This document shows positions 25,501 through 37,500 of a stretch of DNA of 64,000 bases, one piece after another. Position 1 is the first letter of the stretch, and each line of letters begins with the position of its first letter. A program made the position numbers and the translations under genes. Source of the DNA: Lytechinus variegatus (taxonomy: Eukaryota > Echinodermata > Echinoidea > Temnopleuroida > Toxopneustidae); contig NC_054744.1 of assembly GCF_018143015.1 (NCBI RefSeq), positions 2,811,059 through 2,875,058 of the forward strand, given 5' to 3'. The notes under the pieces are model-generated. The model made no database searches and was not told where the DNA came from. It saw only the letters and a program-made list of their open reading frames with translations.

Positions 25501-28500
25501 TAAATACAGTGCTATAAAACTGCATTGCTATTAATCAAAAATCATTAAACTGTCCTAAAGTTGTATTTTCTTAACAAAGTAAAAGTATTTGTATCATTGT
25601 TATGGTTAAAAAATTCCACTTTACGAATACGGCGATAAACCTTTCAAACTGCTTCAAAAATGAAGTCTTTTTACGATTTTAAACATTGCTTTGCTAATTG
25701 AAAATCAATTATCTTTTCAGAAATTACTGAGAAATCACTTCTTTTTCTTTTAAGATTGAAAATTCAAAATGACACTTAATATATGAAAACAAGATGTCTT
25801 AATACTGAGAGAAAATACCTTTGATACTGGTGTATGTATAATACGATATGCAAGATAAGTTTTATATTTTTCAAATCCTGGTTCAATATAATGATTTATT
25901 TTGAAATACATCATTGATTGAAAATTTTATGTTAGTTCTGACTGGTTCAGTTAAATGCAGTGTATAATTTCGAAAAGTGTCAATTCAAATTTCAACTCTA
26001 TATTCAACATTATTTCAAAATCGACAATGAATAAGATTTAATTATTCCTTTCTTTTTCTTTTTACTGACATGAATCATAAAAACATTTCACAATAGTGTC
26101 ATTTAAAATGACTGAAGATTTTGCTTTCTTTTAGAGTGATTAAAAAAATGGCTTAATTTGGTAAAATAACAAAATTTCTCTTTTCTTAAAACTACGATTA
26201 CAATCTTAATCAACTTAATAAAACCTCTGTCCTAAACTAACCTATACTATGTATAACTAAGCCCTACCAAACAAAGTTTCCTTAACCTAAAACAGAACAC
26301 TGCAGAGCCTTTTGAAACAGGAACGCTGTGTGCTGGTTCCAGGGTTCCTGAAAGAAATGAGAAAACCTTCATGAAGTATCTGTCATGTAATAATCATAAA
26401 AATATAATATGAAACAATTCATTTGACATTAAATACATCATTAAATAAATGAAACTTTAAGACTTATTATAATATTTACAATAATCTGCTCATTAAATCA
26501 GCAGCTTTGTTTTCTGATCCTTTTATTGAGATCATGCGAAACCTATATTCTTGTAGGCACATACACCATCTCATAATTCGCTTGTTTGTCATTTTCATTG
26601 TTTGGAGATACGTGAGGGGCTTATGGTCAGTATGAATTTCAAATACTCTCCCAAACAGATAATAGTCAAATTTCTTGACCGCCCAGACAATGGCAAGACA
26701 CTCTTTCTCTACTGTAGAATATCTCTGTTCTCTAGGGAGGAGTTTCTTGCTTGCATAAGCCAAGGGAAATTCTTCCCCACCATGCTCTTGCATGAGCACC
26801 GCCCCGATACCAACATCAGACGCATCAACCTTTAACATGAAAGTCTTTTCAAAGTCTGGCAATCTCAACACAGGAGGTTTAGCAATTGACTCTTTCAAAC
26901 TGACAAAAGCATCTTCCTCTCTTGTTCCCCATTCAACATTATTAGGAGTACCTTTACGAGTCAGATTAGTTAAAGGCAGGGCCACGTTTGCATAATTGGG
27001 TATATAGTCCCGATAGTAGCCACAGAGCCCAAGAAATGACCTAACCTGCTTCTTAGTTTGGGGTCTTGGAGCTTTAAGCACTTTGTCAGTTAACCTATCA
27101 CTAGTAAGGATTGCCCCATCGCCTATCCTATGACCGAGAAATTCTATGTTTCGAGAACCTATGGTGCACTTGGATGGCTTAGCAGCCAGATTGGCTTTGC
27201 GCAATCTAATCAAGACCTCATTCAGCACATCTACATGTTCTGCCCAGGTACTTGTGTGAATTAAAATGTCATCTATGTAATTCACGACATGTGACATTCC
27301 CTCTAGTACTTTTCTCATCATTCTTGTGAATTCGGCACTGGCGGTTACAAGCCCAAACGGCATGTATTTGAACTGATATTGTCCCTTGGGAGTAAGAAAA
27401 GCAGTTTTTGCCTTATCCTCATCACGCATTGGAATTTGCCAGTAGCCTTTTGTTAGGTCTAGTTTTGTGAAATATCTACTCTTGGTCAGTGACGCAAACA
27501 ATTCTTGTGGGTTTGTCATTGGTTCTGGATCAAAGACTGTTACTTTATTCAAACGCCTAAAATCGACGCAGAAGCGATTTGAACCGTCTGGTTTCTTAAC
27601 TATCACTATCGGATTACCATACGGGGAGTTAGATGGTTCAATTATTCCTAACTCAAGCATGGAATCAATTTCATTATCAATCTCCTTCTCCATTGATTGG
27701 GGTACTCTGTGAGGTGGAGATCGTATGGGTTGATTGGTGGTTAGCAAGATTTCACAACTAGATACGTTTGTCTTTTTAGGGATATCAGTGAATACGTCTT
27801 GATATTCACAAAGGATCTTTTGAACTTGCATCTTCTCATTTTCACCCAAAGCTGAATCTATCTCAACTCTATCTACAAACTCCTTTTGAGTTGAACTAGG
27901 CATTTTAGGCATTTCATTACCCAACTCAGAATTAAGTTCGGTCATCTCTTCAACTTCCATGACCTCATCCATGAGCTGAATGACCTCATCATCGTCATCA
28001 TCATCAACTTCAAAGCAACCAACAACGGGTGTGTTCACTGGACGACTATGATATTTCTTCAATAAATTGATGTGATACGTCTTAGCTACACCCTCAACAT
28101 CTACTATATAATCATAGTCAAATTTGACTCCTCTGATTTTGTAGGGACCTTGCCATCTCACCAACAATTTATTGTGCTCAGTCAGAAGGAGAATGAGCAC
28201 GTCGTCACCTACATTCAACTTTCTAGTCCTAGCTTTCCTATCATAGTACCCCTTGTACCGTTTCGCAGAAGACTTCAGTGTTTCTTGCGCAATTTGCCAA
28301 GACTTGATTAACCTATCTCTCAATTCTATGACATATTCATATTCACTCTTAAGTTCAGGCTCTAACTTATCTGCCGTCCACAATTCTTTCAGGCAGTCCA
28401 ATGGGCCACGAACATATCTCCCATATAATAGTTCAAACGGGGAAAACCCCAAGCTCGAACTCGGCGCTTCTCGTAAAGCAAACAATAGAGCTGGGAGGTA

Positions 28501-31500
28501 TCTATCCCACTGAGACGGTTCTTCGGAGCATAACCGTTTCAAAGCCGATTTCACAACCGCATTGTAACGCTCGACTAACCCGTTACACATGGGATGGTAC
28601 CGAGAACTTGTCAGTTGTCTGACCGACAACAACCTACATACTTCATGCATCAAATCCGATACAAACTGAGTACCCAAGTCCGACATAACTTCCGTGGGAA
28701 TACCAACTCTGCTATAAACTGAAACAAGGGCCTCTGCCACATCGACAGTCGATATCGACTTAAGAGGTATCGCCTCCACATATCTCGTAGCATAATCAAC
28801 AATGGTTAATATGTGTGTGTGTTTACGAGCTGAAGGCATGAATGGACCCATAAGATCGATAGCGATACGCTGAAAAGGAACACCAATAAGTGGGATTTGA
28901 CCAAGACTAGCCTTCGGCACACGACCTTTATCGACAGTTTTCTGACATATATCGCATGACCTACAGAAATTCGCGACATCTTCACACATCCCAGGCCAAT
29001 AAAACTGCGCCTTAATCTTAGCCAAAGTATTATTGATTCCTAAATGTCCACTAAGTAATGATTCATGCGCAACTCGCATTATCTCTTCTCTACGAGTCTT
29101 GGGAACTACAAGGAATGTAGGACCTACACCTTGATTATTTCCATCCTTTTTCTGTTGAAACAGAAACTCACGCTCACACAAATACAAGTACCGTGAATTG
29201 TTAACCTTATCAACTTTCTGCCATAGAGGGCCTAACGATACATCATCTTTCTGTTCTTTCAAAAACTCATTGGATTCTATGTTAACTACGGGATCAGCTA
29301 CAGTCAAGCCTTTAGTTGGCTTAGAGTCTCTCAATTTTTGTGAACGAGTCTGAACCGCCTGTAATTCAACATCGACTTCCTCCGAAATCACGCTCTCAGC
29401 TTCAGACTTCAAGTCACTTGAACACTCCTTATCTATTTCTTCCTTTTGTCTTACCACATCAATGACCTCAACATCATTCTTTGGGACCCAATGTAAATTG
29501 GGGTCACTCGCTTTACGAGCCCCTTTTACATTACCAATGACTAGATCATACAAGCAATTGGGCAGACACACAGCCACAATCTCTCCTTCGAAATACGGCG
29601 AATCTACAACTATCCTAGCCAATGGAAAACGCCTGATTGTAGTATCTATTAACCTGACTGCTCGACATTTACCTATAAACTGATCTTTCATAACCAAAGC
29701 CTCCTTTACTACACAGGTGGTGCAACCTGTGTCACGCAACACTGATACGGCAACATTCCCAGGCATCAATCTCCCAGATACGACAGGCAAACCATCGTCC
29801 ATTGAATCGATATCATCATAAGCCATTCCAACCTTTTCAACGACTTCGTCCTTCACTACTGAAATCATCGACCACAGACCCGACAGACACACAACAAGCC
29901 GTCATGTCTACAACTTCAGACTCTATTTCATTTACCTGAGGACTCCCCTAACCCATATCTGACTTAGGGCCTCCTACCCCTACAAACATCATACCCTGAG
30001 CCGCCGCAGGCCGGGACAACATGGGACACGCCCTCCTTATGTGATTAGGATTCCCACACATGTAACAACCTCTCGCTTGAAAAGGCTTATTACCTTCATT
30101 CTTCCTTATTCTAGACTGAATTTCATTTGATTTCTGATTAGTCCTTCCAAATGCTTTTGACATAGGATTCTTACTACCCGACTTCGGATCTGATCGGAAC
30201 CGTTCGGATTTCTGCCCACTAGAGAACACGTGAGGCCCATGCGCACTAACATAAACTTCCGCACAATTAACCGCCTCTTCAAAATTCATGCATTTTCGTT
30301 CCTTAATGAACCTAGCAACCTCCTTTGGACAATCAGTCAAAAATTGCTCTCGCAATATCAGATCCTCAAGAGCCCCTCTACTACTATCTATCTTAGCCGC
30401 CTCTACCCACTTATCAAAATGAGCCTTCATCCTAGTAGCAAACTGTTTGGGACGTTCAGAGTTTAACGGCCTACTTAATCTGAAATTTCGCCTATACCCT
30501 TCCTCAGTGAGATGATAGTATTGCATCAGCTCATCTTTTACCGCGGTATATTTCTGGCGATCATCTACATTCATCCTATTCACTACATCTAAAGCTTTCC
30601 CTGTCAGATTAGATATTAGATATATTACCCACAAGTTTTCAGAAACTTTTTGGCTTTTCATTAACATCTCAAATTTGGTTATGTAAGCATCGAACTTATC
30701 GTGGGCATCGTCAAAACGACCTACTTCAAGCTTTATCCCACCTAACTGAGGTACATCATTCACCTCTTCCTTACGCATATGCGCTAACTTCAGTTCATGC
30801 TCACGCTCCTTTTCTCGAGCTTCAATTTCTTTCTCTCGTTCTATCGCCTGGCAACGCTCAGACACAAACCTACTCAACTCGCCCCCACTAAGGCCCATTT
30901 CCCTACCTAACGTGGAAAATTCTTTCATTTGTTCAATGCTAGCCATAGCGACTATTAACTATAGATTCCAACAAATTCAAATATCCTAACAGGCTTTAAC
31001 CAACCGCATAAACAAAGCAAAAGCTTTAACACCTGGCAACAAATGCCAAACCCCTAGTGCCTTTCAACAAGCACACTAGAATGTATCTCCCAATGAGCAT
31101 ACAATTAAACCATGCGGAACCACACTAATCCACTTCACACAAGAGGATTCAAAGCCTAGTCAAATTCAACACCGGAATCTATTCAAGCACGTAAACTTGC
31201 ACCAACAATCATAAATTGCCTAAACACCAGGCATTACCAAGGACGTAACCTTGGGGAAAAACCACTAAACATTGTATCAATGTCAATAGACTACTTCATT
31301 AATTATTTCCTAAACATGGAAAGGGAACCATAGCAGTAATTAATTCTTTTCCAGAATAATTTTAAATATTTCAAGCAGCAGTATCTCGGTGGGACCTCCA
31401 AATTGTCACGTGGGAAGTGACTTTTTTTTTTTATTATTTAACTACTGCTGCTTGACACCAAATAAGGAATACATGCTTTGTAAATTCGAGCTGGAGGATA

Positions 31501-34500
31501 ATCTAGAAACAAGGAGTATATGGAATCATTAGTAAGAATAAAAACAAAATAGCATTACTTTTGTAAGATGTAAAATACACATGTTTTTAATAGGCCCGAG
31601 TCGTACTGGTTGCTTCATTGCCTACCCGATGCTAGTCTGCAGGTACAGACCTTTGTTTTTCACCTAGTGTTTAATGCATAGTCTGAAGTAGTGTGACTAT
31701 GTTCACTCATATTCTGGGACTGCTACTTATTTATAATGATATTGATAATGATAATAAATAATATATCAATTTATATGGTGCAGTTGCTATGTGCATACAT
31801 GAATACTCTACAGCGCTTGATGCTTGGTATCAAATTATTACCCCGGCTGTAGCTGAGCTGCCATATCAGTGCAAAGTGTCAAGGAATAAATCCTGTATCG
31901 GTTGTCTGTGCACTTCACCTGGATTGAGTACAGCACAACGTAGGTTAAATTTCTTATGGGAGGAAAACACCCCTTGGGTGGGATTTGAACCCACGTCCCT
32001 CTGATTTAAAGACAAGAGTCATAACCACTTGACCACGATATTCTCATATTTGACAAAGACAAAGATTTTGGACTCCAGTCTTCACTCTGGACATGGGATG
32101 AGTTGTTATTAAGTGTCAAATTCAGGTTTGTGCTTGCAAACTAGCTCATTGCTGATGATCACCTATGTACCAATGACATAAAGAAATACAAAATCAAAAG
32201 CTTTGGCAATTAATTATAAGAAACAACAGTTAAAAAAACCATAGTTCTAATTCATATGTCATTCCTCTGTCTGTTCTTTTATGTATATATAGTTTATTTA
32301 TTCAAAAAATTATTGTTATCTTAGGAGCCCATGGACAACAAGTTTCACTGCTCAGGGAATCTCTGGATTTCCAGCAATGAACATGTGTCACGTGGAAAGT
32401 GACTTTTTTTTTAATTATTTAACTACTGCTGCTTGACACCAAATAAGGAATACGTAAAAACTGAGGTTTACAGTTATGAAAGATTTAATTAAAGCTCTTA
32501 AATCATTCTGTGGTTTCCTTTGATTTCTTTTACAATGAGTTACATGAAAATATACATGGATATGGATTATGGATAACAAAATATAACTTAACTTAAACGG
32601 TAATATCGTTGATGTGAGCCCCCATCACCATATCTGGTCTGACACGCCCCACTTGGCCCTGGTGGTCGGTCCAGTTCCTGGCCTCCGCAGGTTGCGATGT
32701 CTCTTCTCCACTCGGCCTCGGCCTCCGCAGACTGTGTTACACCTCGATGAGTATAGCCCCCAGATAAGAGAGATGTGGCTTCAACGAATTAGTGGACGAG
32801 ATCGAGCCCCCAATGATGACATGAAGTTTGACCAGTCATGTCGGTGGAGAACCGGCGGCAGCTGGGGTCGTTATCTCGTCACCGACGTAGTCCCTCAGTT
32901 ATAACTTAGACTGCCTATACGAACATCTGTAGTCTATTCTGGCTTAGGTGGTTCTCCCTGAATTACTAAAATTGACCTCCTAATATACACTACCGTTACT
33001 AGGAATAACTGTACAATTTCTATAAAGTAATCCAAGGAATTTCAATAGCAGATGAGTGCATAAAGCAACACATTCTTATTAATAAAAGACTTCCTGTGCA
33101 TTCTATACACTTACATTCATCAATGCTAGAGCACTCTTTGCTATGTATGACACCTGTATGAAAATTCTTACATAGAATAAAATATGACATCAACCTGGTA
33201 CAAAGGGGGGGATCAAGCGTTTCCAATGCTTGCTTTTAAAATATTCAAAACAGTAAATATTTTAAACACATGTTTGAACTCTTCAAATGTATAATTAAAT
33301 TTCTTTCCTGACAATATGTAACTTATCATTGGTCAGGTTGCAATTCACCAATTTATCTATTCAATGATTATAATTCTGCTCTTTTTTCTATTGCATGTAT
33401 TTTTCTTGGTAATTATGTATTTCTTTGTTGAAAATAAGAGAAACAGAAACTGGAGCTCTTTTTCCCCCTTTCTGTTTGCATCTTTCCTTTCTGAAATATT
33501 ATTTTTGGCCTTAGATATTTAGAAAAAAACTTAAAAGTTTATACAATGATATTCTTTTCCAACATTTCTTACTTAGGTTCAAGGTTAAGTACACAGTTTC
33601 CCTAAAGAAAAAGAATGCTCTCTTTGACTTCAGTGTGACAAATACAGGTAAGTCTGTCAACTCTCTAAATAGTGGCTGACCTTATAGATAACAGAAATTA
33701 CTCTCTGGTCTTTTTATTAAAGTGGAGAAAATGGCAGAGCAGGGATTCAAACTCACAACCTTATAATCATGACGAGTCCAATGCTCTATTCATTAGACCA
33801 CACTACCTGCATCATTACCTGAAATTGATATCAAGTTGAATAAAAGGGCACAAAAATCAACAATCTGAAGAAAAATAACAGGATTGTGGTAGGTGTGGAG
33901 AGTGCCAGGATGAAAATTATATGATTTGATCAGATGGTAGGGTAATTTTAAAATCTTGCATTAATTTTTTGAAACATTTGGTTTTATGTACTGCATTGTG
34001 TTCATCATATTTCCACTTTTTGTGTGTGAGAAATTACAATTATTCCAAGCTGTTGCTCAAAGAAACAAATTAAACACTCTTCATTTATCATAAAAGGTTA
34101 ATCTTGTTTATTTTGTTCCAACAGAGGTGCTATTTTTATACACATTTTGAATGAAAATAAATCATGAAGATTTCAGATTAAAGATAAATACCAGTAGTAG
34201 TAGCAATCTCAATATGAGTTCCCTTAGAATCCAATTATATGTAAACAAAAAAATCTGTGCAGAATGGCTCTGGAAATAAAGTGTAGTTGCTGTCAAATGA
34301 GCAAAATAAGCATGGGATTCCAAAAAATGTGAGGTATTTTTCCAAACAATATTGATACACTTTCCCACATATGCCTTTTGTGTTAGTGATCATCAGAATT
34401 TTCAGCTAAGTTTTCATGATTTCACAAAGTGAAGTTTATTTCAATGTACCAGATCTAGATCTATCATTATATGGTGGCATTTAACCTTGATTTTTATAGA

Positions 34501-37500
34501 CTTTTTTCTTGAAATAATTGTTTGCTGTAAATGCTTTCCTTTGCCTTTTAAAGATGTGAGCTCTTAAAGCATTTAAAGAATACAAACAACTTCATAATGA
34601 GGAGGGTGATGGTAATCGCCACAGATTGGGTGTAGTCTGTTAAAGTGGTATGACTTGTGTACAGGAGGTCCCTCTTGCTCAGCAGCTTTTATATGTGCTA
34701 GTCTTGTGTCAATTGGGGTCTGTGCCTGCAGACTAGATTTGGCATGAGGGAGGAGGTGAAAGGAGGTAAACTGAGGGGAATTTTTCAGATATTTTTTTAC
34801 CCATCTTGCTATATTACAAGCATGGACATTGATAGCATGGGTCATAAGCACTTTACAACATCATGTGTAATGTGGTTATGCGTTAGCCACCAGGGGGTAA
34901 ATGCTTGACATTCAATCTTTGCAAGAATGATTGATAGTTCTTCAGCAACTAAGCAAATAGTTTCCTTCAACTTTGAATGATTTTTCTCATAGGACTCCTA
35001 GGTTTTTCATTACAGTAAAAAATTTCCATAGCATAATTAAATAAGAATATAGATAAATGGATATGAAAATTTGTTTACTTGATGGACTTTTTTCTAGAAT
35101 TAATGTTATAATTTTACCAATTAATTATAAGTATTAATTATTTATTATTTGGTGAAAGAAAATCCTATTTTATTCTTCCTTTTCTCTGTAGTGTTCATAA
35201 ATTCAGTTAACATAAAAGTTGTATCAAAATTTTGAAATCTATTTTTGGTACGTAATATTGAATATGATTTTGAAAGCAACATAGATTTCTGATTCTTAGA
35301 ATTTGTAGGCAAATTAGAGCTTTAAACTGAACATAAGAGACTATTATATGCTTATTGGCATTTCATGAATGGGTAAGAATAGTTCTAGAAAACTAATATT
35401 GGGTACTGCAGCTTTAAGATGTCAATTAGGTTCATCATCACCAGGTCTGTAGTGTAGTCTACCTCATTCAGGCCTCTCTCAGATTATATTACCACGATCT
35501 GTGAAGGTTTTCTCTATCCCCTTCTAATATGCTATAATTCAGTACTCAATACTCTCCTGACAAACAAATGATCAGATTGGAAGATTTGAAGTGTTTTTAT
35601 GTCCCTTTATCATTGAAGAAAAAGGGTGGAATAATTGTTTTATTTAGTTTTTTATTTTGTTTTTTCTTGATTTTTTGTCTTCCCGTTATAAAATTGTTGG
35701 TCATAATTATTGGACCAGAGGGCTTAAATGGAGTGTCTGTTTGCTTTGCTTTGCTTTATAGAAAACAATGGACAATGATGGCCTCTTATTGCTGGCAATG
35801 TACATTTCTTCTGGATCTATATGACATTTATGTCAATTTCATAATTCAGTATCAGGACTAGGAATGTACAGTGTAAGTTAGATGGTTTAGGTTCATATCC
35901 CACTGCTGCCACCATATAAATGAGATGGTGTGGGTTCATATCCCACTGCTGCCACCATATAAATGAGATGGTGAAGGTTCATATCCCACTGCTGCCACCA
36001 TATAAATGAGATGGTGTGGGTTCATATCCCACTGCTGCCACCATATAAATGAGATGATGTGGGTTCATATCCCACTGCTGCCACCATATAAATGAGATGG
36101 TGTGGGTTCATATCCCACTGCTGCCACCATATAAATGAGATGGTGTAGGTTTATATCCCACTGCTGCCACCATATAAATGAGATGGTGTGGGTTCATATC
36201 CCACTGCTGCCACCATATAAATGAGATGGTGTGGGTTCATATCCCACTGCTGCCACCATATAAATGAGATGGTGTGGGTTCATATCCCACTGCTGCCACC
36301 ATATAAATGAGATGGTGTGGGTTCATATCCCACTGCTGCCACCATATAAATGAGATGGTGTGGGTTCATATCCCACTGCTGCCACCATATAAATGAGATG
36401 GTGTGGGTTCATATTTAACTGCTGAGAAACTACCACTAAAAATCCCACTGCTGCTATCATGTCATTTTCTTTAAAAATTCATTTTGTTATTTCAGAAAAG
36501 TTAACCAAGGCAAACCTGAAAAATATACCTACTGGCTACAGTATAGCAAATGAATTTTTCATAATGACAGTATTTGATTATGCTGCCATTATATTTGTAC
36601 AAGGTAGTGCATATGAAATAATTGCTTTTCAAGCTGGTTCAGAATTACACTCCTGTCTCATTTGTTATATGCATTCAGTACAGGTATATTTCCCCATTTT
36701 TAAAGAGAAGGAATATAAAGTAGTTTTATATTCATTGGATCAGTATAATATAGTTTGATTAGGGAAATAAGTATTTTGTTACTGGTTAAATTGCCAATAT
36801 GTCAATTTGCACGTAAATAGAATTTATTGAGAGGATTGCATAACAGGATTTCTTGTCAGTTATAGATGGAATTTCTTGTCAACGTAAAGTGCATCCCTTT
36901 TCTAAATAATGTTGAACATCTTCTTTTCTCCCATACAGGTTTGGAAAAATTTGATTTTACTTGTCTTCTTCACACATACTTCCGGGTCGATGATATAGCC
37001 AATGTATCAATAACAGGTCTTAATGGATTAGAGTATGTAGACAAGGTAAGTCTAATATACCTCAATTCAATTCATTATTTATTTTTCCTTTACCATTCTA
37101 CATTTATTTTATTAAGTGGAAATAGACACCATTTTGAAACGAATGTGTTGGTTTTTTCACTGTCAAACTGAAAACTGTTTCCATAACTTAGATACTTATA
37201 GACCTGTAAAAAGCACAAAGCACCACATTGTGAGGAACATACTTGTTGTTCACCATGTAACTGAAAACTCTTTTCCTTACGTATGACCATTCTTAGCATG
37301 CTATGAAGGAATATATCTTTCCCTCCCTTGCAAAACACACTCCCTCACACACAATATTTTTTTTTGACAATTGTGGGTGTAGGAATTGTGTTTGCTATCC
37401 AGAGTGATAAATAGTGTGTCTCATGGAATTAGGAATAGGTATACCCAGCTGTTGTGTGTATAATATCTACCATGGTATGCATTTAAATTGTTATTTTTTT

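Larger units (their letters stand above)
24194..31472 (-). mobile_element. Gmr1-like Ty3/gypsy LTR retrotransposon
   Basis: An element on - with a 927-base LTR on the left (24194-25120), an internal region of 6283 bases, a tRNA-Gln primer site (31383-31400) and a 69-base piece of LTR on the right (31404-31472). Gag and pol are long and look whole. The pol order is protease, integrase, reverse transcriptase, RNase H; integrase before reverse transcriptase is the hallmark of the Gmr1-like clade of deuterostomes, unlike other Ty3/gypsy elements. The LTRs look young (about three differences by eye between the two full LTRs). It sits antisense within a host intron. Confidence 0.92.
21583..33576. 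other. Mutarotase intron 5 (12 kb), nested insertions
   Basis: Order from left to right: rest of host copy 1 with SINE and Harbinger-like element, LTR, internal part of the Gmr1-like element on -, 69 bases of LTR, host copy 2 with SINE, second full LTR, then 33314-33576 unique intron leading to exon 6. Confidence 0.85.
33648..36938. other. Mutarotase intron 6
   Basis: Holds a tRNA-like SINE-head fragment (about 33734-33810, ggattcaaactc and cattagaccac), a copy of the gatctagatc repeat (34178-34551) and the 43-base minisatellite (35880-36416). The rest is AT-rich. Confidence 0.6.

Noticed and set aside
25121-26475. Envelope gene of the LTR element
   Set aside because: No frame of useful length or membrane motif is seen there.
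31474-31531. A second functional exon 5 of the mutarotase
   Set aside because: It lacks the start of the exon and the splice acceptor, which are replaced by LTR sequence.
35880-36416. CRISPR-like array
   Set aside because: The repeats are contiguous, without unique spacers, and the host is an animal; it is a minisatellite.
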